DNA from: Leguminivora glycinivorella
Taxonomy: Eukaryota; Arthropoda; Insecta; Lepidoptera; Tortricidae
Assembly: GCF_023078275.1 (NCBI RefSeq)
Contig: NC_062979.1
Location: forward strand, 12,282,502-12,346,501
DNA: 64,000 nucleotides
Reading direction: 5' to 3'
Shown: piece by piece, positions 24,655 through 35,966 of the stretch
Layout: each line of letters starts with the position of its first letter
Position numbering within the stretch: the stretch's first letter is position 1
Program-made: the position numbers and the translations under genes
The notes under the pieces: generated by a model
Told to the model about the DNA's origin: nothing
What the model saw: only the letters and a program-made list of their open reading frames with translations
Databases searched by the model: none

Positions 24655-27600
24655 ACAAAATAAATCTGTATTATACACAGTGTGTTTAAATGTCAGCTCA
24701 AGGAACTTCCCAAATTAATTAATGCACTTGTAGTTTTTTTAGATTAACATTCAGAAAAAGAAAACTATCAAAAACACAAAACCAATAAAAAAAAGCTTGC
24801 CGGTAAAAACTCGGAGCGGTAACATTTTCACCTAGCAAAAATACAAATTGGAAAAAAATTACACAGCTGAAATACAGCATCGCATAAGTTAATAGTAGTC
24901 GGCCGCGGGCGCGAGCAGAGATAATGAAATTGTGTACAGAGGCGCAACGAGGCGCGCGTGTCTCGGCCAAAAATCCACTTAACAAATTGCTGCTGATTCG
25001 AAGGGTTCTGGATTGTTGGCCGCTTTTACCGTTACGTCAATTATGCCGTGTTATCGATACCCGAACGCTTCTGTTAAACTGTTTCGAGCGTCCGGCGTGA
25101 ACCAAATTTTGAATTCATGATGGACACCCGTTGTGTATGCCGGGATGTCTTTGAATTTTGATTGATGTTTTACACGTGATTATTTTATCAACAGTACTAA
25201 GTACAAACTAAGGGTTATAAAATAATACTATGTTAAATTAAAGGGCTATAACTTATGTTAAATTACCATGTTTTTATCATGTAATAGCAGCGGTATGCTA
25301 CTATTTAATTTACTAAAACCATTAAGGTTATGACGCATGCATAAAATAATTAAACCATCAAAAAAGTATCATGTCGTCGGGGCGGCGTATAAAAAAGGAG
25401 GATGATAGCAGCAAATTGCGAAAAACACGACTGTAATGAATTCGGCGCGGCGCTTCGCACGCAATTGCACAATTTCAATTATCACATTAGTACACGAGTG
25501 TACAGGGCGCGGCCTGATGGATTATACAGGGGTACATTAGTGGCTTCTGACCGTGATAGTACCTCGCAATTGTCATTCAATTAATGCAAACTAGCGTAGG
25601 TATTGAAGTGAAGAACTCCCACACGTAAACAATGTGAAAACCGTGCTAACGTCAGCCAATACATATTCAACGAAAAAAATCGATTGTAATCTCACACGTT
25701 TGAACCGCAGTTTAATTTACATCAAACGTTGAATCAAGTTTATTAGCTGTTAGGAAATTTCCACGATCAACTTCATGCCTCGCCGAAAAGCAAAGGAAAG
25801 TTCGCTCACAAAGGCTGCCGTTCATTTTTTTGTTTCCAAGGTAGGAAAATTTGAATGGAGCGAATTACAAAAACCGACGAACGGATCGGTAGGGCTGTAC
25901 CGATGTATATAGCATTTATACCAATAAAATATTTAAGTACATGAAAAATATAATGGCTAATGGCTATAGGGCTATAGGCTGACTGATACGAGTCATTAAC
26001 TAATTATGTTGATTTATGTTTACACTGTAATATTTCAGTGTTTAAAGATATCTGTCACAACAATTTTATAAGATAATATTTTAAACTACTATGTGTTTTG
26101 AAAATTTTGAAATCTGATAATATTTAGTAGAAATCAACTAAACATAATAAATGCGCACGGTACAAATCTGCATAGGTATTTTGAGAACATTTTCTACGAT
26201 CACTTTCCTACACTTACCTATTCATTTTCGCAACCCTACATTTTGAGTATCGAACGACGCGACGTACGATCGGGAGACGCCTATCTCTATTGAATTCCCG
26301 AAAAAGGACCAAAAATAAAGGCACGTCGACAGCACCCACCAATAGTTCAATCCCATTGAAATTTCGATATTTGTCAGTCTGAGTACTCTGAGTAGCTTGT
26401 GGGCATTAATCTAAACATTGGAAATTCAAATTTATGAATGACACAGCGTGAGCGCGTGGGGTGGTTTAGTCGGCTTTTGTTTTTATTTTTGGCAGCTAAT
26501 TAAAGGGCATTTTTAGTGGTATTTTCTGAATTTTATTTTGATATGGAGCCAGCCGCAGTATGGCCTGCTTGCGAACGTATTGTTGCTTGTAAAATTTTTG
26601 CTTTTCTCATTTTTATTTTATCTGATACACAGTTTTCGTCGTTATGTTTACTACTTATCTGACATTACAGCTAATTTTATGAGGTGTCCAATAATGTATC
26701 TCAAAGTAAGATTTTTTATGCAAAGCTTGTAGGTATGTTACCTATTTTAGAGGTCTTTTTTACCCAAGAATTCCTGCAAAACGTTCAATAAAGTCGCATA
26801 CTCGCTACAATCGCGGTTCAATATTGAAATCTTTCGTTTGCTCTGGTATAAATTTTGGCACGTGCGTTTAAATAACAAGTTTGCCCTCTTGTAAAACAAA
26901 TGTTTATTCGTTCCTACAAATAACTAAGTATTCACAGTTTTTCTCAACTTTTCCCATCACTCGCAAATTTCCAGAGATTCGCAAATAAGTGGCAAATGAG
27001 TTACGTACCCACATTTCATTGTTCTCAAATCATGATTGAGTGGTGTAATGAAGGCAAACTTTTGCCGCAGACTTCGAGGCAACAAAAATAGCCGAAGTGA
27101 ACTGAACACAAAGTTACAGAATCGGGGAAATGCATTTACCTGAGTTTTGAGATTGATTAACATTTCTAATTTCACACCTTTCCTGCCTTAATTTAAAGAG
27201 GATGGAAAATTATATACCTACTTACGTGTAAACAGTTTTATTTCGAATTTAGCGGTCTGTGTCGGAAATCTTATTTTTGTGCCATTTTTCATACATAACA
27301 TCTCCAAATTTAATATATATTGTTAAACCTATAGCTTCCTAATCCTGAGTCGTGGAAGCATTTGTTTTGTTTTTGAATATGGATCCTTTTGTTACTCAAT
27401 AAAAGTTCTAAATAAATTTTTGAATATGTACAAAAAAATTGTACACTGGTACTGAGGAGGTTAGAGATGTTAACTCATGACATTATGCATGTATTGTCTA
27501 CTGTATTTAAAAAATAATTTTAAAAAAGTGTTAGATTTTGCATCGACTTTGCAATGGCTAGTGCCAACCGGCAAGTCATTTTTACATCGACCTGAAGTCA

Positions 27601-27685
27601 CCCTACATTGTCTATTCTTTATATTTTTCCTTTTTGATACGAAATGTTTGTAACAATTTCCGGTATAAAGTTGTTAAACACTTAC
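24655..27685. other. Repeat-poor intron 3' of the knot exons
   Basis: Three kilobases next to a confirmed knot exon with no repeat I recognise. The knot exon that should follow (encoding the continuation FFLKFFLKCNQNC of the COE domain) is not in the 27.6 kb to the left, so this intron probably extends past the window edge. Confidence 0.5.
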
Positions 27686-27754
27686 CTATCTATAATAACT
27701 GGATCTGAAGGAGTCTCGTTCCTGTTGCCACAACTCTTCTTGTCACAACACCGA
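27686..27754 (-). CDS. kn: knot/collier (COE/EBF) transcription factor, exon encoding the end of the zinc knuckle
   Basis: Internal 69 nt exon on the minus strand. The acceptor is TTTGTTTCAG and the donor GTAAGTG. It starts in phase 2 (needs AG from the previous exon) and encodes RCCDKKSCGNRNETPSDPVI followed by ID. This is the end of the COE motif (H-X3-C-X2-C-X5-C) and the following helix of the EBF/COE DNA-binding domain, which is almost invariant in animals. Knot/Collier is a nuclear helix-loop-helix factor controlling head, wing-vein, neuron and blood-cell fate in flies. The exon boundary matches the conserved EBF gene structure as I remember it. The next exon was not found in the window. 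Confidence 0.95.
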
Positions 27755-29977
27755 CTGAAACAAAATAGGTTTTAGAACATGACCAGAAACAAAAGTCAAC
27801 TTATGTTAGATAATTCGATTGAACACTACTCATACCGGCCCATGTAACAAAAGCAAAAAATTAAAGTGTAGGCTATGCTACTCGTACTTATACTAATTAA
27901 CTAACATTTGTTCAGCGACTTGTAAAAATTATGAAGTCATAATAAATATGTTTTTATACAAAATAAATATTGTTTTCATTGACGTTGTCTGTTACGCTTT
28001 AGACTTAGCAAAATTCGCAAGTAAAACTTTCGGGGTGATAAAAATCAAAATACAAGTTATTTTTAAAAATCGCTGAACAAATGTTAGTCAGTTTAATGAT
28101 TATACCCGGTATATTGACATGTGTCATTAACTTGTGAAAAGTAAAATTCATTGACATTTGTTTTTTTTTTCTAGCGCATACATCATCAGCTACCTCTAAC
28201 ATTTTTCCTACAAAGATATAGCGAACTTTAATGTCCGTCGACTTTTCCACGTCTTTGCAATTCTGCTGAGAAGGGAAGAAAATCAATAATATTTGTGCCG
28301 AAGGGTTCCGTATCATTTATAGTGCTCCCGGTATAATGCGTCGCGAGTGAAAAGGTTACGTGGCCTTTAAATTAAATAAAAATCTCGCAAATGCTGTTTG
28401 ATAGAGATTTTAGGGATCCGAAAGCTCTCGTGATCGTAGCTGGATAAGAAGAGTAAAATATAGTAGAAAACTATTTTTTCTACTGCCGTAGTGTTATCAG
28501 TGTCGTGCATAGATCTTTAAAACCCTACATAAAAGATGCCAGCCCCCGCCCGGCGCCAGTTGCATAAAATACTATTAAAGACAAACCCGACAACGTGCAG
28601 TTATAAGTTAAATAGGTATAATATGTATAACTTCTCTGAAGAGATTAAAACTATTTTACCAACTTCAGTTTTTCTTATTTTAAGAATGAACAAATAGTAA
28701 AATGTATTCCTAAACCAAAATGTACATTGGAATATTAAAGGTTTGTGTATAAAATGTAATTTTTAGGTATGTAAATGATTATATACCAGAGGAAAAATTA
28801 ACTTAGTAAGAAAAGAGAAAGAAGGAGTCTTTACGCAATTTTCGTTGGTTTCTAAAGTAGTTAACCGGATGTGCTTTTTTGTAAAGTTATTATACCTAAT
28901 TATATATTCAACATGACGTATTACTTTCAGTATTCAGTTAAACCATGTCAATATTTATTGAAACATGTGCATCAATAAACTTCAAGTCAAAACATAACGC
29001 GGATACAAAAAACCCAATATCCAGAAGTCTACTCCACACAATGTTTGCACTGTGTACATTGCGCCCTACCGGGCCTCCTTGACGCGAAGGGCAAAGACAT
29101 TGAAAGGACAGACTCCCCTCGAGACTCTCCCCTGAAGACGTGCGGACGGGACGCACATATCTCGCAGAAAGAGTGCGCGATATTGCGTCTAAGGTGGAAT
29201 AAAATTTTAATTGCTCACACAGATGCAGCTTTGTGTCGTTACGGTACTATTCCACGCACACGTCGTTTCGGCGGCGAGACGCAATGCCGGTCGGTTCCTA
29301 ATGCTTAACTAGAGTAATACTCAGAAGAACTAGTGTAACTGGGTACTTAGTCAATGTCACAATCGCTAACGTTTCGTGAGCGTATCGTAGCTACCTCTCT
29401 CATCACTCTTCTATAGTGGCAAGACCAGACTGCGTTTCGATTGCCACGTAAGCGTCAGCGATTGTCACTTCGGCTAATATCTATTTCAAATATGTACGCT
29501 AGCTGTACGCGATGGTTCGACTCGCTTACGTAATGTAAGCAATTGAAATGAAAACCTGTGACTGGAAAAACAACCGCAAGGAAAACGGTTAAGTTAATAA
29601 GGACTCTCACTTCATTGTTTTAGTGAAGTTTAGGATTTAGAACTTACAAGTTAGATCTCTTACAGTGGTTTTAAAATTTGTTTAGTTTTATTGTTGTTAT
29701 GTCACTACACTGATCTTTTTATTGTAAGTAAATGCAAACAAACAAAACAATCCATTAAGTCTGGATTTAAATTCCAAATAAGTGTCTCATATATTGTTGA
29801 TATTGATATAGTAAAAAGCTTGCTGTGTGGTATCAATAGCCAGTTAGTAAGAACGATGACACGCATAAAATACAAAGTTTATGACAAATGAACGTTATGA
29901 CAGTTCTAGGAATAAGTTTTTTTCTAAATGTTTGAACACATAGATAATCGGAAATAATGGTTTGGGGAGGTTCTTAC
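27755..29977 (-). other. kn: knot intron between the two COE exons
   Basis: A 2,223 bp GT-AG intron defined by the confirmed exons. It carries one family T MITE relic at 29,340-29,478 and a GC-richer patch at 29,050-29,290 without coding signature. The phase is 2. Confidence 0.9.
29340..29478. mobile_element. Palindromic MITE, family T, copy 2
   Basis: Shares CCAGACTGCGTTTCGATTGC and 'cagcgattgtcacttcggcta' with copies 1 and 3. It sits in the knot intron and does not touch either exon. Confidence 0.55.
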
Positions 29978-30051
29978 CTGCACATAACTTCGTGTGTTAG
30001 AAGGACTCTGCACATCTCGGGGTTTTTGTCCTGGCCTTCGTAAACTATTGG
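29978..30051 (-). CDS. kn: knot/collier (COE/EBF) transcription factor, exon encoding the start of the zinc knuckle
   Basis: Internal 74 nt exon on the minus strand between acceptor TTTGTTACAG and donor GTAAGAA. It begins in phase 0 and encodes PIVYEGQDKNPEMCRVLLTH then EVMC, ending with two bases that join the next exon to restore S-R-C-C. The His and first Cys of the zinc-binding COE motif (H-X3-C-X2-C-X5-C) lie here; the remaining cysteines come after the splice junction or just across it. The sequence is practically identical to fly Collier and vertebrate EBF in this region. The upstream exon (expected to end in a '...RLIDSMTKQ' type sequence) was not seen to the right. Confidence 0.95.
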
Positions 30052-31804
30052 CTGTAACAAAGAAAATATATATATTTTTTTATTTGGATAAGTAGAAAAC
30101 ATTCATATCAAATTGGTAAGTAAAAATGCCTTACAACTCTGTCAATATTAAAAATAAGTTAACTTGATATTCTAGTAAATCAATATTGTAATTGTTTTTT
30201 AAATAAATTTGTTTAGGACTTTTGTACAACATACAAGCATCATTATATAGTTGTGGTAGTACAAATTACCAAATTAGACACCGGCACGAGGTTTAAAATG
30301 AAATAGTGTTGCTCAGTTTAATAACAGCTTCGGTATATTTTAGACGAGAAAACTTTTTGGAGATTTTGTGAAGGGCGGGCCCGGTTTGATCAGTCATAGG
30401 AAAATACATATTTCAAAAACTTAAACAATAGTGTAATTTTTTATTTTAAAATACGATCCATATAAAATAGTCTATCTTCACGCTCGACCGAGTTATCTAA
30501 TTAAAAATCAGCAGCAAGATAAGATTGTTCATCTTCATCAAGTTATTATTTTGCTAATTTATGTACCCCCTTCCGCATAATCGCGGGCGCCATCTAGTCG
30601 GATTAACATGCACCGCTACTTTATGCCCGAGTTTAATACAATACCTATTTATTTTACTAATTACTAAATGTTATCTAAAAAACATTATTGAAATTTGACT
30701 ATTCATAAGTATGTGTACAAAATAAACAATATTTGATCAAATCTTGTCATTATATGTATACCTATGATAGTATTTTATACAATCGTGATATAATACAAAG
30801 CTTTTCAGTCGAGTACCATGTTTAGGCCTTGAAGCTTGCTGAGTGGCCTAATAGTACGGTACGAGAGTGAAAAGCTTAATTATATCACTATTGTCTACAA
30901 TACTTTTTCTATGAGTCATCATTTTCATCATCAATGGACGAAAAATATCATCATTCAAGTTAAAATTAATGTTAATAGCGTCGTTCACTTGTATCAACAT
31001 CGAATTACCTAGCAACCAACCGTCTCTGATTGGTCGATAACGCGATACAGATTAAAAAAAATGTGTTTCAGATGCAGAAAAATTTGCCTAATTGTATGAA
31101 GTTCTATTTTTTTAATTATTACAGTTGTTAACTATAATGAGATATTATAGTTGAGTCGGAACTGCCATATTAGAGTATCAAACACTGAAAAGTTAGCACT
31201 TATAGTTTAGTCTGTGGTATCCTAATTGACAGATTGAAGTCGACGAGTAGAAAAAATAATTATGCACCTACTAAAAACATAATGATTGTCTTTTTCCTGA
31301 CTAGAAAGTAATGACGAAGAAAAGTCTGGTTCTTTGGCTTTAATATGATTAATCAACATTTACTGAACAGGTATGTAGAGTTTTCCTGTATGATCAAATT
31401 TAAAGTTATATTAATCACATATTATTAACAAAACTGCCATATTTGTGTCCATGCATTTAATAATTCGATTATCATACAAACGTCAAATATGGCTAATTAT
31501 TGAATATCCAAGAATTCTTCAACCAGTCGCACTTGAAATTTCACCCATAATTGAGTCGAGCATACCAGTAGTCGAAGGCACTCCTACTGCGCTGGCACAT
31601 TAATATCTATAATCAGTGCGTTAGGGGGCTAATCTGACCTACACGATATGGACCAAATGTGCAATGTTATTTTTAGGGATTTGAGCTGCCCTGCAGGGCT
31701 AGTGTGCGCTATTTTATTCTTTATCGTAACTTTTGTTTGTGTCATTGAAATTAGGCTTTTGGGACGATGGATTCACATGTGGGTAGACGTAAACAGTATC
31801 ACTA
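30052..31804 (-). other. kn: knot intron, upstream side
   Basis: AT-rich and repeat-poor apart from the 30,785-30,888 hairpin. I see no further knot exon here or further right, so the intron may be very long. Confidence 0.5.
30785..30888. mobile_element. Palindromic MITE/hairpin
   Basis: GTGATATAATACAAAGCTTTTC at the left pairs with its near complement GAAAAGCTTAATTATATCAC at the right, around a centre that itself pairs (TTTAGGCC / GGCCTAA). Single copy in the window. Confidence 0.6.
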
Positions 31805-31997
31805 AAGCTAGGAACATATTAGTCGGCGAGTCTAACCGTGAATATACACTGAACCGTGCAAACTGCCACGTCCGGACGTAGGTCCGTGGACGTGGCCTTG
31901 AGCGCACGGACGTCCGGACGTCTGGCACGCTGGATGTTTTAAGACTGGGCACACTTATCCGCGACCGCGGACGTCCGCGTAATATGTTCTTAGCTTA
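31805..31997 (-). mobile_element. MITE family H, diverged copy in inverted orientation
   Basis: AAGCTAGGAACATA and TATGTTCTTAGCTT ends, flanked by TAA on both sides. The internal 'gcaaactgccacgtccg ... ggccttgagcgcacggacgt' block reads in the opposite direction to other H copies. It is more degenerate than the arrays at 52-58 kb and so probably older. Confidence 0.65.
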
Positions 31998-32746
31998 AAT
32001 CTGAAGGTCAGTTTGATATGAAACGACACATTCATTTTTTAGCAAGACAAATAAAGGAATGACACATCAAAATATTATATTTATTTGAGCTTTATTGCAC
32101 AATAAAAAAGGTGCAAATGGCGGACTTAATGCTAAAGTAATTCTATACCAGTTCACCATAAAGGCAAAACAGCAATTCGCGAATGTGCGTGCATAAAAAT
32201 AATTACAACTTGGGTACCCTAAAGAAGACTGCCTCTAAGTCGACTAGTTACAGTTTAGTAATCCGTCCCTAATACCACCACCATTACCATGATATAACAC
32301 CCCAAATACAAAACATCATTTTTTCCTCCAACAAAATATTTAATTGAATATGAAATGACGGGGTATTAGTCTTTTTCATTGCACGGATTTCGTAAGATTT
32401 TGTACTCTAGTAGGTCTTATAATAGGTGTTCAAGGGTCAAGAAAGTGTTGAAGCATAGAACATTAGGGGTCCGGAGTTAAGGGGGCATCAGGTGCGCGGC
32501 AGATGAGGTACGATTGGAACCATAATGCGTTGGAATTTAAATAGAACTGTTATTACATTTAAGGTGCAACCTGGAGACGTTGTTGCGAAATCAGGTCGCT
32601 ACTTTAAAGACATGAAAGTAAAACTATGGAAACGGATTAAATCGCGTATAATGAATTTGCAATTCATCTCGACGTTTCGAACACTTTACAGCGTTTGTGG
32701 TCACCGTGGTGGTTTTCCTCAGTCACCCGTTGACCACAGCCCTGTA
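31998..32746. other. Non-coding stretch before the assembly gap
   Basis: No exon or recognised repeat. The plus-strand ORF that runs into the gap is an artefact of reading through N. Confidence 0.4.
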
Positions 32747-32846
32747 NNNNNNNNNNNNNNNNNNNNNNNNNNNNNNNNNNNNNNNNNNNNNNNNNNNNNN
32801 NNNNNNNNNNNNNNNNNNNNNNNNNNNNNNNNNNNNNNNNNNNNNN
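32747..32846. other. Assembly gap (100 N)
   Basis: Exactly 100 N, the usual placeholder for a gap of unknown length. The right edge coincides with the end of a TIR element, which suggests that a repeat caused the break. Confidence 0.95.
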
Positions 32847-33364
32847 AAGTAATTAGTGTAATTACATTAGTTTTCCATTTTCCTCTGAGAGACCTAAACA
32901 CGTGGCAACAGTTGGGCAAATTCTGAGGGGGAAATAGCATAAACTGTTATAATTAACAGCGTCATTGGTAATATTGGTATATAGGATGTATTTTGATGAT
33001 GTGGACCAGTCTATGGTCCACGAGCTCCGTTATAAGGGTTCATCATATAAATAAACCACTGCTTTCGGTAACATTTGTTTTTGCATCGATTAGTGTCAAT
33101 TATGAATTAAGAATAAATACAAACATCAAATCAATCATCTACTATCAGTACCTACAACCACAATGCCGCCAAATCTGCCATACAGCTCTACAGCTGCTGA
33201 ACACTCGCAAAAATGACCGGCTGTCAGGGGTAAAATGATTTACAAATTTCTCCGCCAGGAGATGTCTCTCATCGACATGACATGAGATTAGACGTTATTG
33301 AGACTGTAGGAGGTTCTCTCAGGAGGAAAATGGAAAACTAGTGTAATAATTACACTAATTACTT
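32847..33364. mobile_element. TIR element adjoining the gap
   Basis: About 45 bp inverted termini (AAGTAATTAGTGTAATTA ... 'tagttttccattttcctc') enclose 518 bp. The left end abuts the N gap, so the true terminus or a longer TIR could be missing. The interior has no coding sequence. Confidence 0.65.
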
Positions 33365-33405
33365 TTTATATTTCGACTATATTAATGCCACTAGTCAGTA
33401 GAGAT

Positions 33406-33682
33406 AAAATAAAAAAAATAAAAATAAATATTATAGGACATTCTTACACAGATTGACTGAGGCCCACGGTAAGCTCAAGAAGGCTTGTGCTGTGGGTACT
33501 CAGACAACGATATATATAATATATAAATACTTATATACATAGAAAACATCCATCATTCCATCCATGACTCAGGAACAAATATCTGTGCTCAACACACAAA
33601 TAAATGCCCTTACCGGGATTCGAACCCGGAACCGCGGCGTAGCAGGCAGGGTCACTACCGACTGCGCCAAACCGGTCATCCG
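33406..33682 (-). mobile_element. tRNA-derived SINE-1, copy a, with 8 bp duplication
   Basis: On the minus strand a tRNA-like head has an A-box-like TGGCGCAGTCGG and a B box GGTTCGAATCC. A body with TTTGTTCCTGAGTCATGGAT follows, and an A/T-rich tail. The flanking direct repeat GTAGAGAT (33,398-33,405 and 33,683-33,690) marks a clean target-site duplication. It was propagated by a partner LINE. Two more copies are at 46,576 and 62,103. Confidence 0.88.
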
Positions 33683-33690
33683 GTAGAGAT

Positions 33691-34193
33691 GATGCGAGTG
33701 CCTAAAAATAAATTCCTATTTAAGTTGACGCGCAGGAGGGCAGGCGGATTTGCCTCTATTCTTTTGACAGGCGCTACGTACTTCAACGCCACGGCTGGGC
33801 TCACAACTTTAAATTCCATCATAACTTTTTTCTGGTACGCCAAAAAAATTTGAAAAAGATATATTGACAGGTACCAAATAGGTAGTAAATATTGACTAAG
33901 ATATCAATTAGTAGTGTTGTCTAGAACTATGTAAACCAAAAATGGTCCAGACATCCTGACGTCAGAATGTCTGGCCACTTTATTCGCTCGATTTTTCGAT
34001 ATCAGTGGAGGTACCAAATATATGTACTCAGGTACCAAATAGTATCAAATAGGTACTAAATTTTAGTATGTACTAAACATCAAATATCTGTAGTGGTCCA
34101 GGGGTCCTGACGCTCACGATATCGGCAGTTAGATGGTGCCTCGGACAAAAACTGTTGTAGGAAAGTGCCATCGGCATTATATCCGCAATTTTT
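33691..34193. other. Non-coding stretch, nothing recognised
   Basis: Contains repeated 'ggtaccaaata(g)' words at 33,868-34,060 but no coding sequence. Confidence 0.3.
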
Positions 34194-34226
34194 GCGTTTT
34201 ATATCGTTTTTTAGTAATAGTGATCT
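34194..34226 (+). repeat. 33 bp direct repeat, left copy
   Basis: GCGTTTTATATCGTTTTTTA plus GTAATAGTGATCT, matched at 34,825-34,857 with one mismatch. The pair brackets the K3 element. Confidence 0.8.
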
Positions 34227-34824
34227 TATATCGTTTTTAGGGTTCCGTAGTCAACTACGACTACGGAACCCTTATAGTTTCGCCATGTCTGTCTGTCCGT
34301 CCGTCCGTCCGTCCGTCCGTCCGTCCGTCCGTCCGTCCGTCCGTCCGTCCGTCCGCGGATAATCTCAGTAACCGTTAGCACTAGAAAGCTGAAATTTGGT
34401 ACCAATATGTATATCAATCACGCCAACAAAGTGCAAAAATAAAAAAGTGGAAAAAATGTTTTATTTGGGTACCCCCCTACATGTAAAGTGGGGGCTGATA
34501 TTTTTTTTCATTCCAACCCCAACGTGTGATATATTGTTGGATAGGTATTTAAAAATGAATAAGGGTTTCCTAAAATAGTTTTTTGATAATATTAATATTT
34601 TCGGAAATAATCGCTCCCAAAGGAAAAAAAAGTGCGTCCCCCCCTCTAACTTTTGAACCATATGTTTAAAAAATATGAAAAAAATCACAAAAGTAGAACG
34701 TTATAAAGACTTTCTAGGAAAATTGTTTTGAACTTGATAGGTTTAGTAGTTTTTGAGAAAAATACGGAAAACTACGGAACCCTACACTGAGCGTGGCCCG
34801 ACACGACACGACCCGACACTCTTG
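34227..34824 (+). mobile_element. ACCGGCCAAG-family element (K3)
   Basis: Near-identical to the interior and right end of K1 (12,513-13,050), with a (CCGT)n tract at 34,286-34,354 and the 'gtaaagtgggggctgatatt' block. The right terminus is scrambled into 'acacgacacgacccgacact' instead of GACACGCTCTTGGCCGG. At the left a small hairpin (GGGTTCCGTAGTC...GACTACGGAACCC) replaces the long TIR. Confidence 0.75.
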
Positions 34825-34857
34825 GCGTTTTATATCGGTTTTTAGTAATAGTGATCT
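34825..34857 (+). repeat. 33 bp direct repeat, right copy
   Basis: Second copy of the 34,194-34,226 sequence with one T-to-G difference. It follows K3 directly. Confidence 0.8.
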
Positions 34858-34907
34858 ATTAAATACATAAATGAAGACCTGGAAGCGCATAAATCTTACA
34901 TTTTACA

Positions 34908-34955
34908 TCCTTCCTACATCCGATATCGGATCGGATAATGTGAAAACGGCCTAAG
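34908..34955. mobile_element. Partial MITE, family R
   Basis: Carries ATCCGATATCGGATCGGATA and TGTGAAAACG, the right terminus of the elements at 48,645 and 55,444. The other half is missing. Confidence 0.65.
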
Positions 34956-34996
34956 GGTTCCTAGTTGACTATGGAACCCTAAAAACGATTCTGGCC

Positions 34997-35146
34997 CCGT
35001 AGCCGAATGGCATTTCTCCGACGCCAAACGAAAGCGATACGCCGCTGGCTCTGTCGCGCCAATACGCAAGCGCGATAGAGATAGATATCTACTAGCGCTT
35101 CATTTCGTGAGCGTTTCGTGAGCGATTGTGCCATTCGGCTAGCTAC
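34997..35146. mobile_element. Palindromic MITE, family T, copy 3
   Basis: Inverted termini GTAGCCGAATGGCA / TGCCATTCGGCTA are intact in this copy. The interior is GC-rich. A 63-codon minus-strand ORF over it is not meaningful. Confidence 0.65.
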
Positions 35147-35875
35147 CCTGAGCAGCGTACTTCTGAACAAATGACGTACGAGCTGACTGGCGAAACTTGA
35201 CCAAAGATAATGATGCCGGCCAAAGCAATTATGTTTGTGGTTGGGTTTTAAAGAAATGTCTGCAAAAAGTCGTCAAAGGGTGTCCACGGTGTAGGTACGC
35301 ATTACTTGACAAGTCGCCAAATGAGAAAAACGCGTTCATACAGGCAAAAGAATATAAAAATAAAAAATTTGCCATCCCAGCTAGGAGTTAGACAAGAGGT
35401 ACAAATAATTGCTGTCCTTTTTAAGGCAAAATGTGCCAAAATTGGCACATTTGTATCATAAACATAATGCGCTACGAGTAGGTATTACGTGTTTTTATTT
35501 TGCTCCTTGCTGCTACGTGCGGTTAAACAATGACTTGCCTCGTTGTAAAACAAATGACTTCTCACTTCTAGCACATCTCAGACACTGGCGATCAAAGAGG
35601 CGCGTTCCTAGCACACATTCTAAGCTCGTGTAGGTGAACGCGTACTATGCTTGTGTGAGTAAGATATACAGGTTGACGGTTCGCGTTTTTGACAGGCGGT
35701 AACTGTGAAGTAACCGAGAGGGGGTGGGCGGTGCTTTCAGCGGGGAGCAGGAGTGGCCATACTGATAGTACTCTTTATTATACTGTGCTTCTAGGGACCC
35801 TATGAAAGAAACAAATGGAATTTCATTTCCTTGATTTACTTTAAAGTGTATTGTAAAAATAGTGTCATTTACTTA
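35147..35875. other. Non-coding stretch, nothing recognised
   Basis: Several 60-75-codon ORFs, none with a known motif. Confidence 0.3.
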
Positions 35876-35966
35876 AGACGATACAGGAGGGGTCAATTCT
35901 CCATACAAACGCTCTCGACTATTTCCTCTCTATTTTTTGAAAACAGAACAATGATTTTTTCAACAC

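Noticed and set aside
24900..24985. A missing knot exon in a GC-richer patch
   Set aside because: None of the minus-strand frames gives the expected FFLKFFLKCNQNC or later COE/IPT motifs.
28005..28316. 103-codon minus-strand ORF within the knot intron
   Set aside because: Lies inside a confirmed intron of the same strand, has no known domain and no matching splice sites.
32525..32940. ORFs of 133 and 73 codons across the N gap
   Set aside because: They are open only because N codons cannot be stops.
33600..33680. A tRNA gene suggested by an intact B box and A-box-like sequence
   Set aside because: The cloverleaf does not close, an AT-rich SINE body and tail follow, and the sequence recurs at 46.6 and 62.1 kb: a tRNA-derived SINE head.
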